DNA of 64,000 bases from Helicoverpa zea. Its lineage: Eukaryota; Arthropoda; Insecta; Lepidoptera; Noctuidae. A program made the position numbers and the translations under genes. The first letter of the stretch is position 1. Each line of letters starts with the position of its first letter. This document shows positions 1 through 12,714 of this stretch, one piece after another. The stretch spans positions 4,588,001 through 4,652,000 of the forward strand of contig NC_061463.1 in the NCBI RefSeq assembly GCF_022581195.2, written 5' to 3'. Under the pieces are notes generated by a model. The model saw only the letters and a program-made list of their open reading frames with translations. It was not told the origin of the DNA and did no database searches.

Positions 1-3000
1 TTATCTTAAGATTTAATAGGAGTTGGAGGACAGCTTTTCAGATTGTTTTAAAAGTTACCCAAAGTTGTTTGAACAAAGGTGTTTAGCAATAATAATTTAT
101 AATCTTTAAGACCCTGTTATCTAAAAAGGAGTACCTATTTTCAGGTTCGTATTTGTGCCAAAAAAATATACAATGTCGATGATATTTCGCGACCCTTCCA
201 AAATAAGTTTTGAACAACATTGTCAGGACATAAATAAAGTATTTTTTACTCTCACGTCCGAAGCATAAATTCGGAACGTTTTTGTGTTTGACATTTTCAC
301 CTTCTTATAAGGAAACATCGTTATGAAATCGAGTATCCTGAAATAACACGGGTCTTTGATATTTTATCGATTTATTATATCGTCTGTTTTAGTTGGAGAT
401 GTCGATAACATTTTCTTTTGATGATATGTATACGGACTCTACTCGGTACTTGTATGAAAATTCTTCATGTTTGTGTACCTCTATTTTCGTTCTTACCCGA
501 GATTCTGCAAAAAGATATTGAAAATATGGTATGACTGCTATTGTCTGCTCCATTAAATATTGCTGTTTGAATGAATGTCATAACACTAGTAGATTTCAAT
601 CACCTACAGGGAAGAAAGTGTCAAACGTAAAGGATTTTTCTTTTGAAAAATTAGGGCTAACAAACAGTCATTACTTTTCGTCCAAGCAAATTAACTGCCA
701 TCAAATAAAATCACCCCCGAACAGTAAGCAAATCTTAAAACCATTAAACACGTATTCAATTGAAGAATGTAGCGAATCAACCCTTCAGTGTTTGCAATTG
801 ACTGTTAATGGCTCAACTTTGACGATTAGCTAAAGATAGATTAAAATTAATGGCTCCCTCTCCTCTCCTTCGGGGAACCGGTGATTATCCATAAGGGTTA
901 GCACTGCGGTTTCCTAGAGCCCCTTATTAATCTTGTCTGCATGTGGACTGAACACGCTGAGATCTTTATTGGGCGTTCTCAATTTGGACTGATAGTCGAT
1001 ACGATTAGCTGAGAATTTCGGGCTGTTGCAACTGATTTTGGTTTCTGAGACTTCAATTGTCAACGTGGATATCCAATTTCAATCTCTCTATACATTTGGA
1101 TTACCAAGCCGCGTAAAGTTTTTTTCGCAGCGAAGTTTCAGCCTCGAGAGAACCTACGTCTTTGTCATGCTCACTTGTTTCCCTAAGTTATTCGTTTTGA
1201 CCTACTCAATGCATCATTAATCATTTATAGTCCATATTTTGGGTAACTTAAAAAGAATATGATTCCAACCAAAGTATATAATATTTTCACAACCAGATAG
1301 ACTTTTCACAAGAAGATAGATAGAAACATAAAATCTTTTAAGGTAGGTACAAGAGAATCCACGTGAAACAGCTAACCATAAATCTGCTGAACCCTTGACT
1401 GGCAGTTTGTGTGAACACGCTGACGTTATCGCACGTGCGAAACGTCTTAATAAAACGCGCGATGTCGTATGAGCGCTTTATGGAAACAGGTGTTCGTATA
1501 AACGGCTGTCATATGAACTTTAACAGCCTAAATGTACCACTGAATATACTCGTAGATCTACTGAATGTAAAGCAATGTCGCGGAACCAAACTGGTTTTTG
1601 TCTTGTATGGGTGAATCACAGGACGCGAGTTGTTAGAAGAATTTTTATGATTAAAGTCCTTACAATTTTGGGGGGTTTGCATAGCGCACAAACATTACAA
1701 TTTAAGGGAAAGTCAATATAATAGACAGAAATATATTCAGAAACCTGTGTTTACACTTTTCTTTGGTTCTTTTAAAATTATTATGACTCGACTAACCAAT
1801 AGTAATTTCGGAGGTAAGCCTTATACAAAACAACCAAAAATTACCGACCGTAAGCAAAACGAAAGAGCATAAAGACATACTACCATGCGCAATAGGGCAA
1901 AAAATATGCGCTGCCTCTTCCAACACGCAACTAATCCACGACTATTACCAAAAATATTACCCACCGATATTCCACCAAAGAAACCGTAACTTTTGCCAAA
2001 GATGCCACTTGGGACCAAAGATTTTCCAAGTAAGAGCTTGGCGTTGTCACACGTGACTTTTAATTACTAATTTCACGCTCGTTGTGGTTCCCTTGGGGGA
2101 TATTCAGCCAGAAGCCAGGAGTTACGATATCGTGACGTCACGGAACATAAATCATATTTAATCGGTAGGTTTATATGGGCTATGTAAATGTGGAGTGCCG
2201 AAATGATAAAGTTATGGTGTTTTTGCAAGTGTAATAATGACGGATGGTTGCACTTGGTGAAATGGTTGTTGTATATTTTTGAGTTACTTTTTTGGGGATT
2301 TGTAGGATTGAGAGGATTATGATGTTGTTGGTCAGTGTGGAGCAACACATTCGACTATTCTCATTGCAGGGAGAAGAATTCAAGCATGTTCTTTACCTCA
2401 CTTTATACTGATATCTCTAGAAAGATTCTTACTATATACTTATTTGACCCAAAGGTCTATTGATCTTCAGAATTGATCTTCTATTGTTTTTCCATCTACC
2501 AATCAGAACACGTTCTTCCTACTTCCAATCTGGGTTATATATCTACTACCTCTCGCTTCAGGCCTAGTCATTACAAGTACCTTCGACCTTTACTTCAACT
2601 GCTAATATCAGTGCCGACATAATTTACAGCTCGTTCTAACACTTAATAGATTTGCAACACTATCATTATCCCACGCCGATTGAAGCCGTCTATTTCCTTA
2701 AAAGTTAATACGAGACATTTTCTATAGTTAGATATTACCAATGTTATGATTTACGTTCACTTCGATTTGACATTTTAAATCAACACCACCTCTTACTATG
2801 TATGTGGCAATCGGAGAACTAAGTCTTAATAATATCTTATAAATCGGAAAGTGAGTTTGTATGTTTGTTACGCTTTAACAACTGTAAAATAGATGAACAG
2901 ATTGAGAGGTTTGTCAAAGAGACTGTTGGTATGGAAAAAGATTACTTATGATATAATTTTTTTATCCAGGTTTGGGATAGTTCTCTCGTAGGGTGGGTGA

Positions 3001-4128
3001 AATCGCGAAAAACATCTAGTCAAGTTTAAGTAACCTGGCATAACCAATCATTTCATTCTAAGTCTTACAAAGTGGGTCAAGTTGTCATAAAGATTGGCTT
3101 GAAACCACGGATTAATTTGGTACATGTCCGGCTGAGTGGATTTGCAAATTATCTTAGCACTAAATTAATCAACATTAGTTATACATACCTACTTATCTGG
3201 GAGGTTAATCTTATGGTTTTAAGGTAGAAACAATTTGTTTTCAACACTTGGAAATATTAACTAGAACTACCTATATTGTGAACGCACACATTATAATGTA
3301 TCCTCCATCATGAACAAAAGTTTGGAAAATTCTTTAAGATCACTCCCATGGTCCATGTTAAACAGCTATTGAATCAATCGCAAAACGGACAGACAGACGT
3401 AGCAGAACACTTTGTTGTATAATACGTACTTTCATACGTAGGCAGTTAGTAGGCATTATACTTGTTTGATTTAGCTCTAGAAACAAGTTTAATTCTCATA
3501 CAAAGAAAACAATTAATATCAAGTAAATGAACTTTACAGAATCTAATTAGCGTGTCTAGAAATACTCTTGGCATTTCGTATCTTTAATCTTTCTTTCTTT
3601 TAAAGGTTAACGAAAGCTTTGCGGTTCTTCTAGGTAAATGTGTATGTATGAGGTTTATTTTAAGGAACCACATGACATTTTGGTTTTTTAACGTCTTTAT
3701 GAATTGGCTTAATTAAACTTGTGTGAAGATAATGAAAGAAAACACCCAATTTAAGGAATGTTAGATCTCCTTGGGCATGTTGTGTAATAAAAAATAAAAA
3801 AATACTGTAACGAAATCATTAAATAACTCCTCCCGCTGTGGGTGCAGCGAAAGAGTGTCAGACTTCACTGACTAAAACCCACCATGTTCCTTCTAGAGCC
3901 TTTTTCTTACCAGGGCTGAGGTATCTCTTTCGAACAATTGCACAGGCCTAGCTCACTTAGGCTCTAAGGGTCCTGGAGCATCGTAAATCGCACAAACTTT
4001 TGTCAAAACAGGTAGTCCTCTTTCTTGGTCGAATTTACCAATCAACGAGTCTATCTAGTCCCTAAATGTACTGTCACATTGATAATTTATATCATCGAAA
4101 ACCACGTTGACTTTCTTGCATTATCCTA
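1..4128. other. AT-rich DNA without a recognisable gene
   Basis: I see no recognisable coding exon, RNA gene or well-defined repeat here. The longest open frame (531-833, 100 codons) has no motif I know, no similar neighbour and ordinary AT-rich composition, so I treat it as chance. A cAMP-response-element palindrome (TGACGTCA) lies at 2133-2140. Confidence 0.5.
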
Positions 4129-4325
4129 TACTAGCCGTTTTCCCGTGGTTTCACCCGCGTCCCGTGGGATGCCCGCACCTTAATAAAATATTGCCTATAA
4201 TATGTTACTCGCAGATAATATGGCTTTCTAACGGTGAAAGAATATTTAAAATCGGTCCATTAGGTTTTGAGTTTATCCATTACAACCAAACAGACAACGT
4301 TTTCCTCTTTATAATATTACTATAG
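4129..4325 (+). repeat. Lepidopteran interspersed repeat, copy with ATAATATTA-type 3' end
   Basis: The copy begins near CCCGTGGTTTCACCCGCGTC and ends in TTATAATATTACTATAGAT. It aligns along its length with the copy at 53896-54077, sharing the segments GTTACTCG, GGTGAAAGAAT, CGGTCCA and ATTACAACCAAACA. Ends of this kind are very common in moth and butterfly genomes. From memory they resemble Lep1-type Helitron-like repeats, but that class assignment is uncertain. The 72-codon open frame inside it is not a gene. Confidence 0.6.
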
Positions 4326-4457
4326 ATAACTTTTCTAACACAAGTGACTCCGTTTGTCAACGCTAGTATTTTCATAAAGCTTTCTGTAAAATCCTTGGTA
4401 AGAAGTAAAGAATAGGCTTAGAAGCCAAGCCCTTGTTAAATGTGGCTTTATTCCTTT

Positions 4458-4655
4458 GTATACTTACGGCTGTAAGTATACACTTAAAAACGTCAATTAA
4501 ATATAAGTAATACTTAAGGGCTGTTTAAGAAAATTCTTACTTATAAACGTTGCTTAAGCATGTCTTAACTAACATTTAATCACTACTTAAGACTTTAAGT
4601 AGTGATTAGTTAAAATGTTGCTTAGAAGGTGATTAGAGATTTTATAAGGGGGTTA
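4458..4655. mobile_element. Short MITE-like inverted-repeat element (family A, deleted copy)
   Basis: The segment starts with a perfect 10-base hairpin (4458-4467 with 4472-4481). It then carries CACTTAAAAACGTCAATTAAA, CTTACTTATAAACGTTGCTTAAG and a central near-perfect hairpin around 4570-4620 (CACTACTTAA and TTAAGTAGTG). The same blocks in the same order occur at 9462-10265, so both are copies of one family. This copy lacks most of the middle. No coding capacity. Confidence 0.65.
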
Positions 4656-5317
4656 GTTACTGTTAGTATACCTATAATATTAAGGACAAGAATTTATTTT
4701 GATAAGAATACAAGTTGACCTATTTATCAAAATGAGACTCGAAAGTTTAATAATGTAATGAAGGAAGGTCGAAATTAAGTTTTATTTTATTTTTAGATAT
4801 ATATTTATCGATATTGTGGTATCGTCATATGCCTTTAATTAAATCTGTTTATCAGAATAGGAATTGTTTAGAACTCGTTATTTTATAAACAATGTAGCAC
4901 AACAGTTTGTCGGTGTTATACTTATTTATTTTGCGTTAATAATGAAATTCATAGAAATAGGTAGTTGTGGTTCCATAGAATATAGTAATTTCTGTTCAAT
5001 GAATTATGAAACTATCTTATCGATGTGAACTACCCAATGTTTACTTAGCTGCGATTATTTATATTTTGTTACAATAATATTTATTACCTAAAGTTAAATA
5101 AAATACAAAAGAACCTATTTTATAAACTGCTCTCAGTTTATTTACTTATTAATATTACTATCAGCTATTAAACGTTATTTCTTTTTGCTCAAAAGGACTA
5201 ACTGAAACGCGTTTGGCACTAGACTGCTATTAAAATATTAATAAAACTACATTACCTTGCAAGCTCAAATTCAGACTATGAACAAACGTTTAAACCGATA
5301 AGTTATTTACCATCGCG
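4656..5317. other. AT-rich DNA without a recognisable gene
   Basis: I see no gene or repeat that I can name in this stretch. Confidence 0.4.
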
Positions 5318-5324
5318 TTATGAT

Positions 5325-5908
5325 TATATATGAAAAACAAATTCATTCATTCATTAATAGCTCGAAAATGCTTGGGTTCGTCTCAAGACATTGCAAACAG
5401 TTTCGGTGTCCAAAAACTAAAATTATGCTTTACAACAGTCTCATTCGGAGCGGGCTGGAATATTGCTGCGTGATCTGGCGTCCGCATTATGCTACACACT
5501 CGTTACGCCTGGAGAGAATCCAAAAGCGCTTTTGATTTCACCTGGCAATTGCTGGCGAAATAGCAAAAAAAAACGCGTTCATATAACAAGCGGTTAGAAC
5601 ATTTTAAAATGATTTCGTTGGAAAAGCGCCGTCGCCTTATGGACGTAGTGTTCGTGGGTAAAGTAATGGCTAACAAAATTGTTTGCCCACAGATACTGAG
5701 TAGTTTTAGATTTCGTGTGCCTTCGAGGATTCCGCGTAAACCCATAACACCGCTCTGTCCACCGCTCCGACGAACGGTGCTAGGTGCTAACTCCCCTGTT
5801 GCGAGGTTAAGCAAGATCATTAATGACTGTAGCGATCTTATTGACCTACACTTTGACTCTCTGTGCACTCTAAAGTCAAAGACTTTGAAAAGTCTAGAAA
5901 AGGATTGA
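5325..5908 (+). pseudogene. C-terminal fragment of Jockey-type reverse transcriptase, broken
   Basis: The first part (to 5535) reads KMLGFVSRHC ... SLIRSGLEYCCVIWRPHY ... LERIQKRF, the conserved thumb and C-terminal region of Jockey/CR1 ORF2. The second part (5609-5908) reads SLEKRRRLMD ... FRVPSR ... NSPVARL, which is the end of the same protein. Between them are an in-frame TGA at 5533-5535, where the family usually has leucine, and a one-base frameshift at the run of nine A bases (5565-5573). Endonuclease and catalytic RT motifs are absent because of 5' truncation, so the copy is dead. A minus-strand open frame over the same bases is only a shadow. Confidence 0.8.
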
Positions 5909-6177
5909 TTATGCATACTTTTCTGTGCTTAATTTTTTTTTTTTTTATATTGTTAAACTCGTACCTAGTTTTAGTATTCTTTTTTTATATAATATGTAAC
6001 TTAGTAGTATTTCCTATATAATTCATCGTTTTACTTTTTGCATACGTACAATTACCATATGAATGCTGAGTTTACCTGTAACTGGTTGTGCACTATTGTT
6101 TATCTGTTTTGATTGCTTTTTATGTCTAAGCTAGTGTATTCAATTGTTGGTAAACCAATAAATAAATAAATAAATAG
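5325..6177 (+). mobile_element. 5'-truncated Jockey-type LINE with 3' UTR and tail
   Basis: Only the last part of the reverse-transcriptase ORF plus the 3' UTR remains. The 3' UTR runs from about 5909 and ends with GGTAAACCAATAAATAAATA, an AAAT-repeat tail at about 6157-6177 typical of lepidopteran Jockey-clade copies. The 5' truncation is the usual outcome of incomplete target-primed reverse transcription. I could not identify a convincing target site duplication. Confidence 0.8.
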
Positions 6178-8721
6178 CCTTTTTCACATTTGCGGATTTT
6201 CCGAGTAGAAAAATCGAGCGCCATTACTACGTTCAAGGAACAAAAGCTTAGTAGTAACATCATACAGCGCCATCTGTCGCAAGCCGTGTGAACTAATACG
6301 TATTGTCTTGCGAACGCTTTAGGTGGGTGCAAGTTTCTTTCCTTGAGTAACTTTATTTACTAAATACTTACACACCTAAATAATGTATTATTGTTTAGAT
6401 AGCAACAATAAGGTTTTCGGGAAAAGATTGTTTCATAAGTTTTAAGTAGTACGTAGTATTGAGAGAGCATTTTTTAAACAACGATAAGAAAAAAATAAAA
6501 TATGAGGAGGTGTCATTTATTTGATGAAAGTGATATTTAATGCATAGTGTAATCTTCAACAAAACTTGACAATGAGTTCACATTTCGAAATCAAATCAAT
6601 AACATCCCAAAACTCTAATAAAACTGTCGTTACATACTATCAGCTCCGCAGATAAATTGAAACAAAGGTGCTCACAAATTCCTTAACGGCGAGATATGAT
6701 CATATGGGTAAGCGAATCGTGTGTAATTTTAGCACGAGCTACCATAAATAACCACTCTCTATTATTACAGGCGCCTTAATCAAAAGATTATAATCTTAAC
6801 ATTGTCGGATGCGACTTAATCGGGCCCTTCGACCCTACCATTGGCTTACGATCAGTTTTCACGCAAAGCGATCGAGATTTCACGCGATAAACGAGTGATA
6901 AATTTGTTTCAGAGGGTGGGTGTCGTGATTCTTACATATTAATCAGCTGCTTTAAATAGGCAGCGAAATGGTGGCGTTTAAAGTGATGAAGAATGAAATG
7001 AAGTTATTAATTACTGGTTTCGTTTTTTTTAGAATGGAAAATAAAAAAGTTTTTTTTCACCACCCGCGGATTCACTCACGTACCATGAGAACCCTCACAA
7101 ATAGATAAAATTAATACTATGTTATTATGATTTAAAAGCTCTATTACTGAGAAGTTTTATCAAAATCTTGTAGATTAAACAGAAAAGATACATTTACAGA
7201 CATACAATAATACATACATACCTCGGCTCCTTAAAGGTCTGCATTTATACTAGGTATTAATAGGATTAACTATAGTTTGTACTTCAGAATATGTGGGTAC
7301 TAAAACCTGAATATGACCCTTTAATTATCACCAAGCTTTGTAACCAAAACTATTTTTCCAGCACAATGAATAAATCTAACCCAACAAAACCACGTTCAAA
7401 ATAAGCTACCACATAAACATGATACCTCGACTATTAATATCTCTAAATTCTCTAATCCTACACGTTAGTATGGCTTTGTACTCTCACCCTCACACCCTGA
7501 CGAGAAGGACGTGAGCCAAATAAACAAACACTTGGGAACTAGTAGTTTGAGCCAACTGGAAAAGGTAGCTCTTGATGTTGCAGACATTTGGAAGCCGTGA
7601 AGTTGAAGAATGTAATAGAATACACCTTTGTTAAGATATAGAAAAACTACAAGAATCTTTTAACCTGTGCCCGTTATTGTTTTGATCACGATTAGCTTGT
7701 TTAGAGCACCCGTACAAAAGTCTACAGCATCCTCAATAAGCTATATTTTTTGAATAGCTCCTGTAGCTTCTGAGATTAGCGCTTTCAAGCAAGCAACTCT
7801 TCAGGTTTGTAATACAAGTACAGATATGTTAATAGGCTTCAAGTCGCAATTCATAGTTTGTTGATAAATTCCACATTGTATCTGGCCTACTCATATAATG
7901 TTTTCGAAAAAAATAATATATTATTATAAGACCCATAGTAAGAGATAACTGTCAGTTAAAAATAACTCTAGCATGACCATAAAATGAAGCACTATGAAAG
8001 GTTTCAGTAATGCACAATAAGCGATAAACTGATCTAAGAAAATTATCAGTAGTTATAATCGTAAACTTGATAGAAATAGAATATTTGGTGAGCGAGCGAG
8101 CAATTAACTTTGAAAACTGTAAATATTTAATATTGCATAGAACCCAAAGGCTGGCTTTTATTTCGCACAGAGGTTGAGCATTGCCATCCAACGTGGCAAT
8201 GCTGCCAGTCTTTTGGGTACATTACCCAGTGACAGCGATGAGGAGCAATTTTTTGATGCACTGTATTAGTTTTAAGTTGTATATTGCATAGTAGGTAGAT
8301 AAGATAATGGAAGCTTAACTTATTACACAAAAATTATTATATTTGTATAGTTTGTACTACAAACCTATTCTGCTATGATGCCGTTATGCATGTCCTCAAT
8401 TATCGTACTTAGGAACACGTAGTTTTCTGACCCTTTTTCAACACCAAATGGGATAATTTGATTTTTAATATTATAGTAATAATTCGACCTTACCTGAATT
8501 GATAGGTAAGTACGTGTCTATAAGCTATAAGTCAGCATTCAAACAAATGTAAATTCCTGCTGATAAAGTGGAAAGTTCACCTACCAATCTATTTTTAGAA
8601 CATAGCATTTAGACCGATTAAATATATTTACACCGTAAATATTAATAGCCCAATTGTTATTGTATTAAATATCCTACTAACTACTACTAATACCTACCTA
8701 CCGACTACTTTTCTTACTTAA
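6178..8721. other. Mostly unrecognised non-coding DNA
   Basis: No gene is seen. At 7741-7825 there is a weak relic of the ATAATATTAGTATAGAT repeat family, with CTGAGATTAGCGC, TTCAAGCAA and CTCTTCAG in the same order as at 28790-28865. The block 6760-6905 has higher GC and mixed composition and could be a regulatory element (see findings). Open frames on the minus strand around 7952-8330 have no recognisable motifs. Confidence 0.4.
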
Positions 8722-9375
8722 GCTATATCTATACTAAGGACAATGGGCGATTCCGGTCCAAATGTCCACCACGAACGAGACCTATATGGCTAGATAGCCC
8801 GTTAAATATTTTGTTATGAAAGTAAAAAAAAATATAATGCCAGAAAAAAGTTATAGCAAAATAAAATAAAACATTTTATAGATTTTTTCAATTTAATTTT
8901 TTCAATTACTTTTCGTGATGTTCGATTTTCGTACTTTCTGTAACTTCTGACAAAATAGAATTGTTCATTATTAGAGAGAAGACACCACCAGTTACTTCGA
9001 ACTATCTTAGATCCAGGCACCGTTGAGTATATTCAAGCCCTTCTGGCACCTCAATTGGTTCGTGATTCGTACATCCATCGGGCAAATAAATATGGGTTTA
9101 TATGCAAATGTGTCTTACTCATCTTAGTTTTAGATAAAGTGCGGAAATGAAAGTGGAATAAAATAAAAAATAATAATGACAACATACAAAAACTACCGAA
9201 AATTAAGAATACATTTTTGGCTATAACTTTTTTTTGGCATTGTTTTTTTTTTACTTTCTTAGTAAAAGTTACTCTAAATTAAGTGGACTATTTAATTATA
9301 TAGGTCTCGTTCGTGGTGGACATTTGGACCAAACTTCATACATTCTTGCCCAATCTCCTTTTACTATATAGTTTT
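8722..9375. mobile_element. Long-TIR non-autonomous DNA element
   Basis: A 34-base block (8756-8789, GGTCCAAATGTCCACCACGA...) returns as an exact reverse complement at 9299-9332. The inverted similarity continues on both sides. Outside it, GGACAATGGGCGA pairs with TTGCCCAATCTCC near 9355. Inside it, the runs around 8822-8862 pair with 9219-9250 (AAGTTATAGC against GCTATAACTT). Arms are thus about 130-150 bases in a 650-base element. The middle has no open frame of note, so it is a MITE or deletion derivative. Superfamily unknown. Confidence 0.7.
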
Positions 9376-9461
9376 CGACTTTAATACTTACGTACTTAAT
9401 ATTAACCTTCTAATACTACTTATATACATAACATTATATAATACCTACCAATATATTAAAG

Positions 9462-10265
9462 GCCTTACTTAAAAACGTGAATTAAATAATAAGTTATACT
9501 TAAGGGGTGTTTAAGAAAAAATCTTACTTATAAACGTGGCTTAACTAAGTCATTTTCTTAGTAATGTCTTAAATGAGCTGTCAAATTAAGTAGCCTCACA
9601 CCCTTGTTTAACCCGCTAATTAGCAAAATGGCTGGATTCTTACCAGCTGATTTTTCATTTCCGGTTTATTGACAGCTCAACTTTTTAATTTTATATTATA
9701 CGGATGCCATTGTTGCCGATCAGATGTATCAGAAATGAGGTAATCCGTCAGAGAACCAAGGTCATCGACATAGCCCACCGAATCAGCAAGCTGAAGTGGC
9801 AGTGGGCTGGCCATATTAGCCGAAGAACCGATAACCGTTGGGGTAAACGAGTTCTAGAGTGGAGACCACGCCTCGGCAAACGTAGTGTAGGACGTCCTCA
9901 GGCACGGTGGAGTGATGACTTGCGCAAGACGGCTGGCAGGAGCTGGATGCGAGAAGCTGAAAATCGATCTCAGTGGCGTGCACTTGGAGAGGCCTATGTC
10001 CAGCAGTGGACTGCGATAGGCTGATGATGATGATGATGATTGTTGCCATTACACACCGTTTTGATGACAAATATTTTTTTAAGCTACCAACATTCCGGTA
10101 GTGTTGAGAAATTAGTATGTTTTTATGTCATTATCTGTTCATTACTTAAGACATGCTTAAGCAACGTTTATAGGTCAAAATAATTTAATCACTACTTAAG
10201 GCTTTAAGTAGTAATTAGTTAAAACGAAGCTTAGAAGATGATTAGTTGATTTTTATAAGTAAGGC
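9462..10265. mobile_element. MITE family A, longer copy interrupted by an RTE fragment
   Basis: The left end (GGCCTTACTTAAAAACGTGA) and right end (TTTTTATAAGTAAGGCTG) are imperfect inverted repeats. Internal blocks match the shorter copy at 4458-4655, including CTTACTTATAAACGT, ATGCTTAAGCAACG and the CACTACTTAA/TTAAGTAGT hairpin near 10187-10215. An RTE fragment is inserted at 9718-10038. No transposase is encoded. Confidence 0.65.
9718..10038 (+). mobile_element. 5'-truncated RTE-type LINE with (TGA)n tail and target duplication
   Basis: A 321-base 3' fragment. Its open frame encodes the C-terminal tail typical of lepidopteran RTE ORF2: KLKWQWAGHISRR, RVLEWRP, GKRSVGRPQARWSDDLRK, EAYVQQW, then a stop at 10022-10024. 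The tail is (TGA)n. The nine bases ATTGTTGCC flank it on both sides (9709-9717 and 10039-10047), a clear target site duplication. The open frame track would start at an ATG (9704) that lies in the host element, not the RTE. All RT and endonuclease motifs are missing, so it is inert. The intact duplication indicates a fairly young insertion into MITE family A. Confidence 0.9.
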
Positions 10266-11440
10266 TGTATATTTAGAAATAAGAATAAAATTATCTACAT
10301 ACTAATACTACATGTAATTAATTGTAAACTTAATAGCTATAGTTAATACCAATGTACCAAGTCAATAGTTAAAAAAATCTGATCCAACAGACAAACTGTT
10401 GTATACAGTTTGGTTGGACATTTTGTACCTTTTAGAATATATAATGTACCTTGTAATAAGCAATAAATAAATAAAAATAATAAAAAACATAAACATAGTT
10501 AGAACCTTCAAAACAATAGCTTAAACTTTTTCAACTGAAACAATGAACCAATCTATTTCAAGCCTAATAATGTATAAATTAAGATTTTTGTACTTTATAT
10601 TCGGACAGCCCCAATATTTACAAAATAATTTATATATTATGGACTACAGTTAAACGATTATTAAAGTCAGCAGATTTTAATCAAAAGTAATTACTGTAAT
10701 CTGGCCTACTTTATCTACTGCATGCGCACGTGTAGACCAATTAAATGGCTTGTTTGTGAATACGGTAACATTAATCAATTTGTTGTAATAAAATCATTGA
10801 GGGCTTTCGCTTAAAACAAATGAAGCGACAAGTGAGGTACTTTTTATAATAGTGTTAGAAATGAAAATAACAGGCCTTTTTAAACCTATAACAATATTTC
10901 ATTGCCGATTAATAAATATTTGTGACAAAAATATTGATTTTCATTAGTGTTTCTATATACTTAAAAAAAAAGTATATCTCCTACTACGGGTCTGCTGGAA
11001 GAGATTTCGTTAGAAATAAGCAGTACCTTTGTACTATTTTATACTATCTCTACTTCTTTTATATTCGCTCTGTGTACATAAATGGTTAAATAAAAAAGAA
11101 AAATATCATAAATAGGTATATGCGATAATATGAATATTATTGCCTATACCAAAAACGTGGTAAACAGTATTCCAAAAGACCTTTATGTCAGCCAAAAGTC
11201 ACGTTCAACATTAATTTTGTTTTACCTTAATTCAACGAGTACATGTCCGACCTACGTGTTATTCTAATACACCTAATTGTTAATATAATTAATGGCTCAG
11301 ATATTTAGTTATGAGTCACATCATTAACTAGCGGTCTAAGTTTAATAGCTCGAAATATTAAAGATGAACACTTAAGTAAATTATGGTAATTAATATTCTG
11401 TTACCAAAAACCTGCAAACTGCTATGCCTTTAGGATATTA
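10266..11440. other. AT-rich DNA; possible LINE 3' tail
   Basis: No gene is seen. At about 10380-10488 the text TATAATGTACCTTGTAATAA followed by AATAAATAAATAAAAATAAT resembles a non-LTR retrotransposon 3' UTR and tail, but no coding part precedes it. The rest is unremarkable. Confidence 0.35.
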
Positions 11441-11449
11441 AAACTAACT

Positions 11450-11589
11450 TTCGCCCGCGATTTCACCCGCGTCCCGTTAGCCGGATGGTGACAAAAATCC
11501 TAAAACCTTCTCCTGGGTATAAGTTACCTCCCCTCAAATTTTCAGCCAAATCGGTCAAGCCGTTTTCATATTATGTTGTGTTCATTTTT
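11450..11589 (+). repeat. Fragment of lepidopteran interspersed repeat (CCCGCG start)
   Basis: Starts CTTTCGCCCGCGATTTCACC and contains CCGCGTCCCGT and AAATCGGTCAAGCCGTTTTC, the pattern of the repeat family seen at 4129, 22895, 28457 and 53896. It is broken off at 11590, where the AGGGTTCCGTAC element begins. Confidence 0.5.
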
Positions 11590-11641
11590 AGGGTTCCGTA
11601 CCTCGAAAGGAAAAAACGGAACCCTTATAGGATCACTTTGT

Positions 11642-11646
11642 TGTCC

Positions 11647-11677
<31 letters not shown>

Positions 11678-11678
11678 A
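11642..11678 (+). repeat. (GTCT)n microsatellite
   Basis: An uninterrupted tetranucleotide run follows TTTGTTGTCC just inside the left end of the composite element. This position is characteristic of the family. Confidence 0.9.
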
Positions 11679-11679
11679 A

Positions 11680-12475
11680 GACCCTTTATCTTAAGAACGC
11701 GTGGACGTGTCAAGCTGAAATTCACATGAAATACACGGGTCTATTGTCCCTTTAGGCTGTGAAAATATCAAGCTTCTAAGCCAAGCCAAACAAAAGATAC
11801 AACCGATTATGTCGATATTTTCAACAAATTCTCGACACTCGCAAAGGAATCAAAACCTACAGGGTACTTCCCGTAAACTCAGAATCTTGAAATTTGGCAT
11901 GAAGCATTGTTATATAATGCAAATATAGGAAAAATTGCGAAAATCTCATTTTTTTTGTTATATAATATAATAAAAATATTTTAATAAAATGAAACTTACT
12001 ACCTTATTTCTCACGAACGAATAAAGGTACCAAATTGAAATTTATACCAAATACCTAGGTCTATTGTCCCTTTAAGCAATGAAAAAATCTAACTTCTAAG
12101 TTAACGCGATCAAAAGATACAGCAGTTTTACCGACACCTTAGACGAATTTCCGTCACACGCTAGGGAATCAAAACCTACAAGGTACTTCCCGTGAACTCA
12201 GAATCTTAAAATTCGGCACGAAGCAACGTTATATAGTACAGATAAAGGAAAAATTGCGAAAATGATAAATTTGAAGTTACATAAAATATTAAAATATTAT
12301 TTTTGCTTACATGACATAAAATATTTTTTTAATAATTATAAACTTACTACCTACCCTTTTTCACATGAACGCGTAGAGATATTAAAGTTTTGAATAAAAA
12401 GTGAAATTCATATCAAACACTTCTTAAATATAATGGCCTCTAAACTGTGAAAAATTTTAAATCATTCAAAGGTCA
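11680..12475 (+). repeat. Imperfect tandem repeats, period about 320 bases
   Basis: Two and a third copies are seen. Copy 1 (about 11680-11995) and copy 2 (about 11998-12345) both carry GGTCTATTGTCCCTTTA, GGGAATCAAAACCTACA, GGTACTTCCCGT, CTCAGAATCTT and GGAAAAATTGCGAAAAT in the same order. Copy 3 (about 12350-12475) has only the start (CATGAACGCGTAGA, GTGAAATTCATA). They are diverged and non-coding. Confidence 0.75.
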
Positions 12476-12714
12476 TTGGGCACCTTAGTATGAAAACCAT
12501 ACCTACGGCGGATACGAACGAAATATAGCACAGTATAATGATAAAGGCTCTGATTTACTATGGCATTAGTCGCATCAATGTGAACCATGGGAATCTAGAG
12601 AAAATCAGGTGTAAACATCAAATATTTTCCTCATTTCAATGGGGAATTTAAACAAGCAAGTTTGACGGATTTGAGAAATCATTTCTTTGTAGTGAAAGAG
12701 TATACTCGCCGTTT

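Noticed and set aside
531..833. 100-codon open frame
   Set aside because: No motif, no splice or promoter context, and composition like the surroundings; best read as chance.
5503..5916. Minus-strand 137-codon frame
   Set aside because: It is antisense to the Jockey reverse-transcriptase fragment, whose plus-strand frames match a known family.
9816..10070. Minus-strand 84-codon frame
   Set aside because: Antisense to the RTE C-terminal fragment and its (TGA)n tail.
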